A stretch of 13,613 nucleotides of DNA from JBMNNU01 sp050942695 (GTDB lineage: Bacteria; Chloroflexota; UBA6077), in the NCBI GenBank assembly GCA_050942695.1, contig JBMNNU010000066.1, positions 1 through 13,613 on the forward strand, given 5' to 3'. A model generated the notes under the pieces. That model was not told the origin of the DNA, made no database searches, and saw nothing but the letters and a program-made list of their open reading frames with translations. Made by a program: the position numbers and the translations under genes. Positions 7,457-13,613 of this stretch are shown here, one piece after another. The stretch's first letter is position 1. Each line of letters opens with the position of its first letter.

Positions 7457-7476
7457 CGGTGTATTGGGAGATGAGT

Positions 7477-8169
7477 ATGAGCGATTCGCGAAAAATAGGA
7501 GCGATCGAGGAGGCGTTTTCACAGTTGGAGGTAGATGCCTTTGGCATCGCCTCTGTATCCGACCTGCCGGACAAACGGCTGCGCGACCAGGTCCTAGCCT
7601 TGCTTCCCGGAGCCTGCTCCATCGTGGCCTTGGCAAACGAGATTTACCCCGAGGTGTTGGATCACTCGAGGCCTGATAAGCTGATGGGGGAGGCCTCCCC
7701 GAGGGATATGCTGGTGCCCCACATGGATTACCTGAACGGCCGGCTAACGAAAGCCGCCTACGACGTCGCCAAGGCGTGTCGGCGCCAAGGGCTAAAGGCT
7801 CTTCCCATGCCACCTGCGGGTATACAGAACGACCAGCGCTTTTTGCGGGCGATTCTCTCCTACAAACATGCGGCTGAGGCAGCCGGTTTGGGGACCATCG
7901 GCCGGCACAGCCTATTGGTAACCCCTCAGTTTGGCCCGAGGGTAAGGCTGGGCTGTGTGATCACCGAGGCGGCGTTGCCACCCACTCCTCGTATCGAGGA
8001 AAGCCTCTGCTCAGGCTGCAACCTCTGCGTGGAGGCATGCCCCTCTAAAGCTCTAGCGGTGCCCTCGAACGGGGAAATCTACAGCATCAACAAATTTGCC
8101 TGCAGCGCCTTCAGAGGCGGCGCTGGACCCTGCTCGGAATGTATGAAAGCCTGCCCTAAGGGCAGGTAG
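7477..8169 (+). CDS. Double [4Fe-4S] protein related to epoxyqueuosine reductase (QueG-like)
   Basis: Cytoplasmic iron-sulfur protein of 230 residues. The N-terminal part (VDAFGIASVSDLP, LLPGACSIVALANEI) and the run AAEAAGLGTIGRHSLLVTP match the QueG-like fold. The C-terminal double-cluster domain has Cys178, Cys181, Cys184, Cys188 (CSGCNLCVEACP) and Cys209, Cys219, Cys222, Cys226 (CSECMKACP), eight ligands for two [4Fe-4S] clusters. It lacks the C-terminal HEAT region of true QueG, so it belongs to the short QueG-like paralogues and is more likely an electron carrier or reductase partner of the flavoprotein. ATG 7477 has GGGAG with a 6-base spacer. An in-frame ATG at 7453, overlapping the previous stop, adds eight untypical residues and is the alternative. 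Confidence 0.85.
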   Translation: MSDSRKIGAIEEAFSQLEVDAFGIASVSDLPDKRLRDQVLALLPGACSIVALANEIYPEVLDHSRPDKLMGEASPRDMLVPHMDYLNGRLTKAAYDVAKACRRQGLKALPMPPAGIQNDQRFLRAILSYKHAAEAAGLGTIGRHSLLVTPQFGPRVRLGCVITEAALPPTPRIEESLCSGCNLCVEACPSKALAVPSNGEIYSINKFACSAFRGGAGPCSECMKACPKGR

Positions 8170-8177
8170 CGGATCGA

Positions 8178-8229
8178 GAGTAAGGAGTGGGAGGCGCATC
8201 CAAAGCCTCCCACTCCTTACTCTTTTCTT
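8178..8229 (+). terminator. Strong intrinsic terminator of the flavoprotein operon
   Basis: The arms GAGTAAGGAGTGGGAGGC (8178-8195) and its exact complement (8205-8222) form an 18-bp perfect stem, extendable by an A-T and a G-U pair, with a 9-base loop. TTTTCTT follows at 8223-8229. It starts 8 bases after the Fe-S gene stop and abuts the end of the convergent gene. The T-run serves plus-strand transcription; on the minus strand no U-tract follows, though the stem itself may still stabilise that mRNA's 3' end. Confidence 0.9.
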
Positions 8230-8740
8230 ACCACTCGGAACGTTTCTTCGCTACTACCTGGCAGCAATCATCGCCGTCCAGTACGTTTTTCAGATGCCTG
8301 CACTCGCTCTCGGGGTCGAAGGCGGTGTACTTAGCCTGGTCCACGTAGCAGTAGAGCCTACCTAGTTCAGCGGCCCCTTTCTCTATCCAGTATTTGGCAA
8401 GAGGGCAGACAGGCTTCTCCTTCCCATCTATCAGCATCACAGGCATCCCGTTCAGGCTCCACGCCAGGCTAGGGAGGTCGGGGACTTTCTTGAAGTTATC
8501 GCAGTTGGGCTCATACCCGGCTGCGATAACCTTCTCGCGGTGCCGCTCGCCGACCTCCTGCCCATAAGCGGCTATAGCCTTGGCCACCAGTTCTCTTCCC
8601 TTCTCCCTACCCAACTCCTTTTCCAGGGTATTAGCGAAGTGGTAGTACAGCATTGCCAACCGCTCGACGGTGATCAAAACCTGCTGCAAGGCCTCTTCTT
8701 GAGGGATGAATTCTGGCTCTGTAGGACCGTTATTGCTCAT
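8228..8740 (-). CDS. L-2-amino-thiazoline-4-carboxylic acid (ATC) hydrolase-like protein
   Basis: A 170-residue protein resembling the ATC hydrolase-like family (PF14196). Its characterised namesake opens the thiazoline ring of ATC on the way to cysteine, but most members are uncharacterised. Visible features are a helical N-terminal half with KELGREKGRELVAKAIAAYG (41-60), CPLAKYW (112-118), the signature YCYVDQAKY (Cys131, Asp134) and GDDCC (156-160). Six cysteines are present: 80, 112, 131, 147, 159, 160. Start ATG 8740-8738 follows GGGAGG with a 6-base spacer and overlaps the upstream methylase stop (ATGA). A longer frame reaching 8833 lies inside the methylase gene and is rejected. The coupling to a DNA methylase is odd for a cysteine-metabolism enzyme. 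Confidence 0.72.
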   Translation of the reverse strand: MSNNGPTEPEFIPQEEALQQVLITVERLAMLYYHFANTLEKELGREKGRELVAKAIAAYGQEVGERHREKVIAAGYEPNCDNFKKVPDLPSLAWSLNGMPVMLIDGKEKPVCPLAKYWIEKGAAELGRLYCYVDQAKYTAFDPESECRHLKNVLDGDDCCQVVAKKRSEW

Positions 8741-11103
8741 AGAAAACCTCCCACCTCCAGCACTCTGCTGATCCAAGTCAGGGCGTCGCGAGTAGATAAC
8801 GGTTTGCCGTCGGGCCGGATCACCTTGGAGCACCGGGAGAAAATGGCCATACCGGGGCCGATTGCCGCTTGGGCTAGCTCCTGCGGCTCGACGTTCTGAT
8901 CGCGAAGCTTACTGATAGCCCCAGGCAGCTCCATCCTGAGCGCAGCCACGAACTGCTGTTCCGTCATCGATGGCGAGGATGCGGGGCGAGGGCGGCATAC
9001 AAGCACCATCGATGTGCTGAGAGCGGCTGTTCCCAGGGCAACGCTTCGCGCTCTTCGTTCGCTGCGCAGCGGCCAACTGGCGGTGATCATGAGCCCAGCC
9101 CCGATCAACCCTTCGAGCATCGCCTCCCAGCCGGGCGATGATGTAGTTGGTGTTTTTGCCTCTCTTTTGGATTCACGATCGCGAGTCTTAGGCTGTTTGT
9201 AGGCGTAGAAGATGATAAGGGGGTAATCGGCATGCTGTATCTCCCGCATTCGCGAGAACGCCTGCGTCAAGCCTCGCTCGAAAAACGCTTTAGCCTCCGC
9301 CCTTTTCCCTTTGAATCGGTATGGAACCGCTACCAACTCTTTGGCCTTAGGGGTGGTCGCTGTCTCGAAAAGGTCAGGATAGCGATCTCCTAGACAGTGG
9401 CGCAACCAGACGTAGAAGTAATCGGATAGATCCCCATAGGCAACGTTATCATAGTAAGGCGGGTCGGTGCATACCAGTGTGTTCATAAGGCTATCCGGCA
9501 AGCAGGTAGCATCCTGCTGCGTAACCTTGCCGCTAACGTTGGCCAAGCCCTGCTCTGCCACGATCGCCGAGCTGCTTTCGAAAAAGGATGTGGGTGGGGC
9601 AAGAGAACCGAAGGGCGATAGCTCGACATAATCCCAAGTCATAGGGATGGCGTGCCTGGCAAACAGCCCGCGCACATTCTCGTTCGAGCTGTTCCAACTA
9701 GCCAGGGTGTTGGACAGGTCCATCCATCTCGAGATCGATAAGGCCAGGTATGTCGAAACGACATCGGCGTAGACGACAGCAACATCAGGTTTCAGGCCGA
9801 CGCGTACCCCATCCTTCTCGATCTTCCCTCTCACCTCCTGCACCAGCTTGCCAAAGGTAGTGAGGACGATGATCTGGCGGGGTGTGAAGAGGGACCCCCA
9901 GCTTGTTAGCCCGTAGCCATGGCAGCAACCACCGGTCAGATGTGCTGGGGTAGGGCCGCCGAGAAAGCTCTTCCGTGCTTTTTTAACCAGCCGCAGCTCT
10001 TCTTCCGTCAATTCCGGTGTACTATCATACTGAGGGGGGAGGTAGGAACGACTCCGGTGGCTTTTGATTGCTATTGCCATCAACTGCCTGCCCATCCGGC
10101 CACCCTGCCCCTCTGCTCTAAGATAGCTAAAGGGTACCTTAGTGTCGCAGAAGATGCAGGTAGCTCCTCGGCGGTTGATCGTGCCCTCGCGTGGCGCCCC
10201 TTCTCCGGTTCTGATGTCGAACTGCACTACCCTGGCAGCGGGGCCCACCTGCGGCTCGATCCACGCTTTTTCCCCTTTCCGACTCGAGAGCCAGAAAGAG
10301 CGGGCTAGGGGCATCCAACCGCCACATTCCGGATTGGGGCAACGGACGGTCCGAGCCCAGATCCAAGCCGTTGGCGTCGCCTCTAACCCTCCCTGATCTG
10401 CCGGCAACTGCACATAGGGGTAGAGGTGGAGGAGGCGCTTTTTCGCCTCCTGGTAGAGCCATTCACCATAATAGCGGATGTCTGCTGCTAATCCCGTCCC
10501 TTTCTTGCGTAACTTACCGGGTATTGGGGCGGCATCAGCGGGGTTTACAGGCCCAACTTCAGCATATTTCGATGGAAATTCTATCAACGCCCTGGAGATC
10601 AACACCGCCACCGGGTTTAGGTCGACAGCGTAAGACTCCAACCCCAAACGCTGCGCCTCCAGCGGTATGGAGCCGCCTCCGCAGAAAGGGTCCATAATCG
10701 GCGGAGGGTTACCTACAGTGGATGCGTAGATCAGATCCCTGGCTGTAGAGAGCATCGCCGGGTCGGCTCTGTTCTCCCACGAAGCTAATCTTTCAATAAA
10801 CAAGAGGAGTTTATGGCGTCTTTGTTCACCTGGGGTTAAGCTGTTCCACGAGGTATCAACCCCAGAGATAGACGGTAGTCGGTCTATCTGCTGAAGAAAA
10901 GTGTCGGGCACACCGTTTTGATCAGGATCGTCGATCAGAGATGCAAACAGTATTGCGCGGCAAGCGGCCAGCGGACGACGAGCCCACCATATATGGAGCG
11001 ACCGGGGATGGTTTTTGGTAAAGGGCTCCTTTTCTCGAGCCGAGGCCAGGCCAACCCCTTCTAGTGGAAAAGCGACTTCGATCAGCTTCCTACGGTAAGT
11101 CAA
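8737..11103 (-). CDS. DUF1156/COG1743 adenine-specific DNA methylase with Zn-ribbon, C-terminus shortened
   Basis: Large putative DNA methyltransferase of 788 residues. The family N-terminus RRKLIEVAFPLE leads into HPRSLHIWWARRPLAACRA (32-50). The SAM motif is MDPFCGGGS (137-145), a split Zn-ribbon follows with Cys255, Cys260 and Cys316, Cys319, then GLTSWGSLFTPRQ (398-410) and the catalytic CTDPPYYDN (545-553). Relatives known to me continue roughly 100-200 residues beyond the MAIFSR..KV stretch. Here the frame stops shortly after it, at the ATGA overlap with the next gene. TTG 11103 directly abuts the glycosyltransferase TAG and yields the canonical N-terminus; its Shine-Dalgarno (AAGG) is weak, suggesting translational coupling. 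COG1743 methylases often occur beside DUF499 ATPases in defence-type loci, but no such partner is here. Confidence 0.88.
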   Translation of the reverse strand: MTYRRKLIEVAFPLEGVGLASAREKEPFTKNHPRSLHIWWARRPLAACRAILFASLIDDPDQNGVPDTFLQQIDRLPSISGVDTSWNSLTPGEQRRHKLLLFIERLASWENRADPAMLSTARDLIYASTVGNPPPIMDPFCGGGSIPLEAQRLGLESYAVDLNPVAVLISRALIEFPSKYAEVGPVNPADAAPIPGKLRKKGTGLAADIRYYGEWLYQEAKKRLLHLYPYVQLPADQGGLEATPTAWIWARTVRCPNPECGGWMPLARSFWLSSRKGEKAWIEPQVGPAARVVQFDIRTGEGAPREGTINRRGATCIFCDTKVPFSYLRAEGQGGRMGRQLMAIAIKSHRSRSYLPPQYDSTPELTEEELRLVKKARKSFLGGPTPAHLTGGCCHGYGLTSWGSLFTPRQIIVLTTFGKLVQEVRGKIEKDGVRVGLKPDVAVVYADVVSTYLALSISRWMDLSNTLASWNSSNENVRGLFARHAIPMTWDYVELSPFGSLAPPTSFFESSSAIVAEQGLANVSGKVTQQDATCLPDSLMNTLVCTDPPYYDNVAYGDLSDYFYVWLRHCLGDRYPDLFETATTPKAKELVAVPYRFKGKRAEAKAFFERGLTQAFSRMREIQHADYPLIIFYAYKQPKTRDRESKREAKTPTTSSPGWEAMLEGLIGAGLMITASWPLRSERRARSVALGTAALSTSMVLVCRPRPASSPSMTEQQFVAALRMELPGAISKLRDQNVEPQELAQAAIGPGMAIFSRCSKVIRPDGKPLSTRDALTWISRVLEVGGFL

Positions 11104-11853
11104 CTACCTTAGCTTTGCGATCGATCCGCGGCTTCGAACCCCGTCACCCCGTTTAACAGGTTGCCCGGTTAGAAGACCGGCGATATATGCTCGCAGGATA
11201 ACCGGTTGGTCGTGGAGCTGTCTTCTGATCAGCTTCAGCAGCGGCTCTCCATGGGAATGGAACACTGCGGCGTCAGGCTCGTAGACGATCACATAGCCCA
11301 TCCGCTGTATCTGCCGGGCCCAATCGATGTCCTCGGCTCCGGGCAACTCATCATCGAAGGGCAGCATCTCCCAGAGGTCCCTTCGGAAGGCCCCGTTGGC
11401 GTTGGAGAATCTGGCCCTGTCTACCTGGATGCGCCGCTCCTTGCTGGTTACCCCCGACAGATACATGCCGAGCAGTTCGAAGGTCGAGGCATTGCTCCTG
11501 GGGATGTGCCTTCCGTAGACACCCGCTGCCCGGGGATAGAGGAAGCCTGAGACGAGGCTTCCCATCCAGTTACTGCTCTCGGGTGTAGCATGTGCGCTCA
11601 GGCTGATAATCAGATCGCCCTGGCTGTGTTGGACCCCCAGGTTGAGCGCGCGACCGTAGGTGAACTGTTTGGGATCGATAGAAATCAGCTTAGCTCCATA
11701 CTGGAGCGCTATCTCGGGTGTGGAATCGGTGGAACCGGAATCCACTACGATAATCTCGAAGTCGCGGTACTTCTGGCCTTGAATGGCAGCAATAGTGTCG
11801 CCGATGTACCGTGCCTCGTTCTTGGCCCTGATGACCACAGAGACTCTAGGCAC
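11104..11853 (-). CDS. Family 2 glycosyltransferase (rhamnosyltransferase-like)
   Basis: GT-A fold transferase of 249 residues that would move a nucleotide-activated sugar to a surface glycan or lipid. It shows the N-terminal strand VSVVIRAKNEARYI (4-17), VVDSGSTDST (36-45) for nucleotide binding, FTYGRALNLG (64-73), the LSAHATP segment at 85-91 where other families have DxD, and the acceptor-side GAEDIDWARQ (172-181). The FTYGRALN/SLSAHATP combination is typical of RfbF/RfbN-like GT2 enzymes. There is no membrane anchor. GTG 11853-11851 has AAGGA 8 bases upstream. Its stop TAG is immediately followed by the methylase TTG start, so the two are probably co-transcribed although their functions look unrelated. 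Donor and acceptor are unknown. Confidence 0.87.
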   Translation of the reverse strand: MPRVSVVIRAKNEARYIGDTIAAIQGQKYRDFEIIVVDSGSTDSTPEIALQYGAKLISIDPKQFTYGRALNLGVQHSQGDLIISLSAHATPESSNWMGSLVSGFLYPRAAGVYGRHIPRSNASTFELLGMYLSGVTSKERRIQVDRARFSNANGAFRRDLWEMLPFDDELPGAEDIDWARQIQRMGYVIVYEPDAAVFHSHGEPLLKLIRRQLHDQPVILRAYIAGLLTGQPVKRGDGVRSRGSIAKLR

Positions 11854-11900
11854 TCTTTATTCCTTAATAAAAGACTGATTGGGAAACCTGGAAGCATGGA

Positions 11901-11940
11901 CCTGATTTCGGTCCTGAATCCTATATCCTGAGTTCTGTAT
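11901..11940 (+). repeat. Degenerate tandem repeat in the glycosyltransferase leader
   Basis: Three adjoining units begin with CCTGA: a 12-base unit at 11901-11912, CCTGAATCCTATAT at 11913-11926 and CCTGAGTTCTGTAT at 11927-11940. The last two match at 11 of 14 positions. The stretch is non-coding and lower in GC than its flanks. Confidence 0.5.
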
Positions 11941-11999
11941 CCCGCTTTGGTTTTGGATTCTAGGACTTGATGCTCACAAGGAACCGGAACCCTTACGGG

Positions 12000-12020
12000 A
12001 CTCAGCACTCAGCACACAGG
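12000..12020 (+). repeat. 7-bp tandem repeat ACTCAGC
   Basis: Two exact copies of ACTCAGC (12000-12013) are followed by a degenerate third, ACACAGG (12014-12020), 8 bases before the end of the convergently read tRNA-binding gene. No hairpin or T-run is evident, so it is not a clear terminator. Confidence 0.5.
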
Positions 12021-12028
12021 ACTATTTG

Positions 12029-12430
12029 TTACTTGATCCTGGTGCCGTTGGGAACGTCTTCCGAGACGGTCACCAGCGCCAATCGCCCTTCTGCAGAAGC
12101 GGCCAGGATCATCGTCTGGGACTCTATGCCTCGGATTATCGCGGGCTGAAGATTGGCGACTACCACGACCTTTCTTCCCAGCATTTCCTCGGGCTTGTAA
12201 TACTGGGCGATGCCTGATGTGGTGATAAGCTTCTTGTCCCCAATGTCAATTTCCAGTTTCAACAGCTTACTGGCACCCTGAATAGGCTCTGCCGTGACAA
12301 CTGTACCAACCCGCAGATCCATTTTGGCGAAGTCTTCGATCGATATCATCCGTAGCTTCCCTTTTTTGGCATTCTGGCGGTCTAACTCGCTTTCAAATCG
12401 AGCAGCATCTTTGCCGGAATGTCGCGGCAT
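12029..12430 (-). CDS. tRNA-binding domain protein (CsaA / MetRS beta-subunit like)
   Basis: Stand-alone OB-fold tRNA-binding module (PF01588) of about 133 residues. Such proteins act as the detached C-terminal dimerisation/tRNA-binding part of methionyl-tRNA synthetase or as the CsaA chaperone. The core runs from ISIEDFAKMDLRVG (29-42) through ASKLLKLEIDIG, the SGIAQYY strand, GRKVVVVANLQP and RGIESQTMILAA to the end. A charged 27-residue lead resembles the linker that joins this domain to MetRS, so it may be a split-off MetRS piece. Start is uncertain: ATG 12430 (weak AGGCGG) is chosen because a TATAAT spans the upstream in-frame ATG at 12460, and ATG 12349 would give the minimal domain. 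It is divergent from the kinase gene. Confidence 0.82.
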   Translation of the reverse strand: MPRHSGKDAARFESELDRQNAKKGKLRMISIEDFAKMDLRVGTVVTAEPIQGASKLLKLEIDIGDKKLITTSGIAQYYKPEEMLGRKVVVVANLQPAIIRGIESQTMILAASAEGRLALVTVSEDVPNGTRIK

Positions 12431-12458
12431 CTTGCCGCCTAGAGGATATGTTGCGGCC

Positions 12459-12487
12459 ATTATACATCAACTAAACGTACATGCGAA
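12459..12487 (-). promoter_or_regulatory. Putative promoter of the tRNA-binding protein gene
   Basis: On the minus strand, TTCGCA (12487-12482, 4 of 6) and TATAAT (12464-12459, 6 of 6) are 17 bases apart. The predicted start near 12452 lies downstream of the ATG at 12460, which that box overlaps, so translation should begin at 12430 or later. Confidence 0.5.
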
Positions 12488-12562
12488 GGTACGATACAGG
12501 CTAGAATCGCGAATCTGGTTGAAACGCGTTGGGATCCCACTGCAGAATCGGGAAAAAGTTGC

Positions 12563-12591
12563 TTGACGCTCTCCCGCCCGGCCTGTAAAGT
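12563..12591 (+). promoter_or_regulatory. Promoter of the histidine kinase gene, leaderless geometry
   Basis: TTGACG (12563-12568, 5 of 6) and TAAAGT (12586-12591, 4 of 6) are separated by 17 bases. The predicted transcription start falls on or next to the A of the ATG at 12598, and no Shine-Dalgarno precedes that codon. Both points fit a leaderless mRNA. Confidence 0.6.
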
Positions 12592-12597
12592 TGCGCT

Positions 12598-13593
12598 ATG
12601 CCTAACCGTGATTTTTCTCACACCACCGATAAGCTGCTTGGAGATGCCCGGCTTCTGGTCGGCAACTGCCGAACCGAGGTACAACATCTTTTGGCCGAAT
12701 CTCGCGGTAAGTACAAAGCGACCTTGTCTGAGCTGGAATCGTTGGAGGCCGGCTTATCCGAGACTACCAAGCAGCCGTTGGCGCTCAGGCTGGAGTCTCT
12801 CAGGCGCTCCCAGGATCTCCATCGCACCGCTAGTGACTTAGATCATGGCGTAGCTCAGCTTTCCGCCGCGCTGGCTTCGCTGGATGCCGCCGTAGATGCC
12901 CTTGAGGGTAAGATCGCTCAGCCCTCCGCTATACAGGATCAATCAGAGGTATCCCTGGAAACGGTGGCTATTCAAGCCCAGGAGGAGGAGCGCTACCGAC
13001 TGGCGCGCGAGATCCACGACGGGCCTGCTCAGATACTGGCCAACGTCGCGCTTCAACTCGAGTACATATCGAAGCTGGCGACGCGGGACCCTGTTAGAGT
13101 CAGGGATGAACTGGCCAACATCCAGAAGGACCTCAGACTGGCGGTGGGCGAGGTCCGCCGATTTATGTACGACCTCCGGCCCCCAGCGCTGGCGCAGCAG
13201 GGAGTCGGCCCTGCGGTAGAAAGCCATTGCCAGCGATTAGCGGAGAGGTTCGGGCTCGAGATATCGGTAAAGTGGGAATCGTCGTTCAGCCTGCCCTCGC
13301 CGAAAGATGTTGCGGTATTTCGGATCGTACAGGAGTCGCTTCAGAATGTGGTCAAGCACGCCCAAGCCACCAGGGTAGAGGTGTGGGCTAGAGAAACCGG
13401 TGGTTTTTTCGAAGTGTCGGTGACCGATAACGGCAAGGGGTTTGAGTCTGGACAGATTCACCGACTGGATCCAAACCGCTTCGGCCTCGCTGGGATGAGG
13501 GCTCGAGCCCAACAGATCGGCGCTACGTTGGATGTAAGATCCGTGCCTCAACATGGTACGACGATAACGCTGAGGTTGCCGCTTCCCCAATAG
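12598..13593 (+). CDS. DegS/NarL-type cytoplasmic sensor histidine kinase
   Basis: Two-component sensor kinase of 331 residues without transmembrane segments, so it should sense a cytoplasmic signal as DegS does. Residues 1-130 are helical and charged, likely a coiled-coil sensor region. The HisKA_3 dimerisation helix carries EEERYRLAREIHDGPAQ with phospho-acceptor His140 and DLRPPAL about 50 residues later. The HATPase domain has the N box VQESLQNVVKHAQAT, G1 VTDNGKGFE and G2 FGLAGMRARAQ. This arrangement pairs with LuxR/NarL-family response regulators; a partner gene may lie just past the window. ATG 12598 is the start and appears leaderless. The stop is TAG 13591-13593, so the gene is complete. 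Its target genes cannot be inferred. Confidence 0.92.
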   Translation: MPNRDFSHTTDKLLGDARLLVGNCRTEVQHLLAESRGKYKATLSELESLEAGLSETTKQPLALRLESLRRSQDLHRTASDLDHGVAQLSAALASLDAAVDALEGKIAQPSAIQDQSEVSLETVAIQAQEEERYRLAREIHDGPAQILANVALQLEYISKLATRDPVRVRDELANIQKDLRLAVGEVRRFMYDLRPPALAQQGVGPAVESHCQRLAERFGLEISVKWESSFSLPSPKDVAVFRIVQESLQNVVKHAQATRVEVWARETGGFFEVSVTDNGKGFESGQIHRLDPNRFGLAGMRARAQQIGATLDVRSVPQHGTTITLRLPLPQ

Positions 13594-13613
13594 ACGCGGG
13601 GACGCGGTATCTC
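13594..13613. other. Right edge of the window, no feature seen
   Basis: Twenty GC-rich bases follow the kinase stop; too short to show a terminator or the expected response regulator. Confidence 0.3.

Noticed and set aside
7477..8169. True epoxyqueuosine reductase QueG or a reductive dehalogenase
   Set aside because: Too short for QueG (no HEAT region), no queuosine genes nearby; no Tat signal or RdhB anchor gene for a dehalogenase.
8228..8833. Longer start (8833) for the ATC-hydrolase-like gene
   Set aside because: The extra 31 residues fall within the methylase coding region; ATG 8740 has a good Shine-Dalgarno and the ATGA overlap.
4352..11103. Restriction-modification or DISARM/BREX-like defence island
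   Set aside because: Two methylases are present, but no nuclease, helicase, DUF499, PglZ or DUF1998 gene is seen in the window.

Overview
The window reads as ordinary chromosome of a free-living bacterium with moderately high GC. The leaderless kinase gene, TTG and GTG starts beside strong Shine-Dalgarno sequences, short degenerate intergenic repeats and the gene set (flavoprotein/Fe-S reductases, COG1743 methylase, soluble DegS-like kinase) fit a Chloroflexota lineage, possibly Dehalococcoidia. That placement is an inference; no rRNA or marker phylogeny is available here. I see no tRNA, rRNA, CRISPR array, insertion sequence or phage gene.

Layout. (1) Minus strand, 985 to the left edge: the first 328 codons of clpB, cut by the window edge. 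It has a near-consensus promoter and a perfect inverted repeat just upstream of the -35. (2) Plus strand, 1303-2984: an HpaI-type aldolase and an HpaH/MhpD-type hydratase. These catalyse consecutive steps at the end of a meta-cleavage aromatic pathway and follow a promoter and a hairpin with a T-run. (3) 2989-3123: the C-terminal stub of a MazF/PemK toxin. (4) 3153-5191: a CPBP-family membrane protease whose stop codon overlaps the start of an orphan DNA methyltransferase. (5) 5288-8169: a compact three-gene redox operon made of a fumarate-reductase-like flavoprotein with altered substrate-site residues, a ten-cysteine protein I do not recognise, and a protein with eight cysteines in two [4Fe-4S] patterns. 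It ends in a perfect 18-bp hairpin terminator. (6) Minus strand, 12430-8228: a CsaA/MetRS-beta-like tRNA-binding protein, a GT2 glycosyltransferase, a DUF1156/COG1743 Zn-ribbon methylase that appears short at its C-terminus, and an ATC-hydrolase-like protein coupled to it by an ATGA overlap. (7) Plus strand, 12598-13593: a soluble DegS/NarL-type sensor histidine kinase that is probably translated from a leaderless transcript.

The least explained material is the flavoprotein / Cys-rich / Fe-S operon, which looks like a self-contained soluble oxidoreductase of unknown substrate, and the coupled methylase/ATC-hydrolase-like pair. The window has two orphan DNA methyltransferases with no nuclease next to either.
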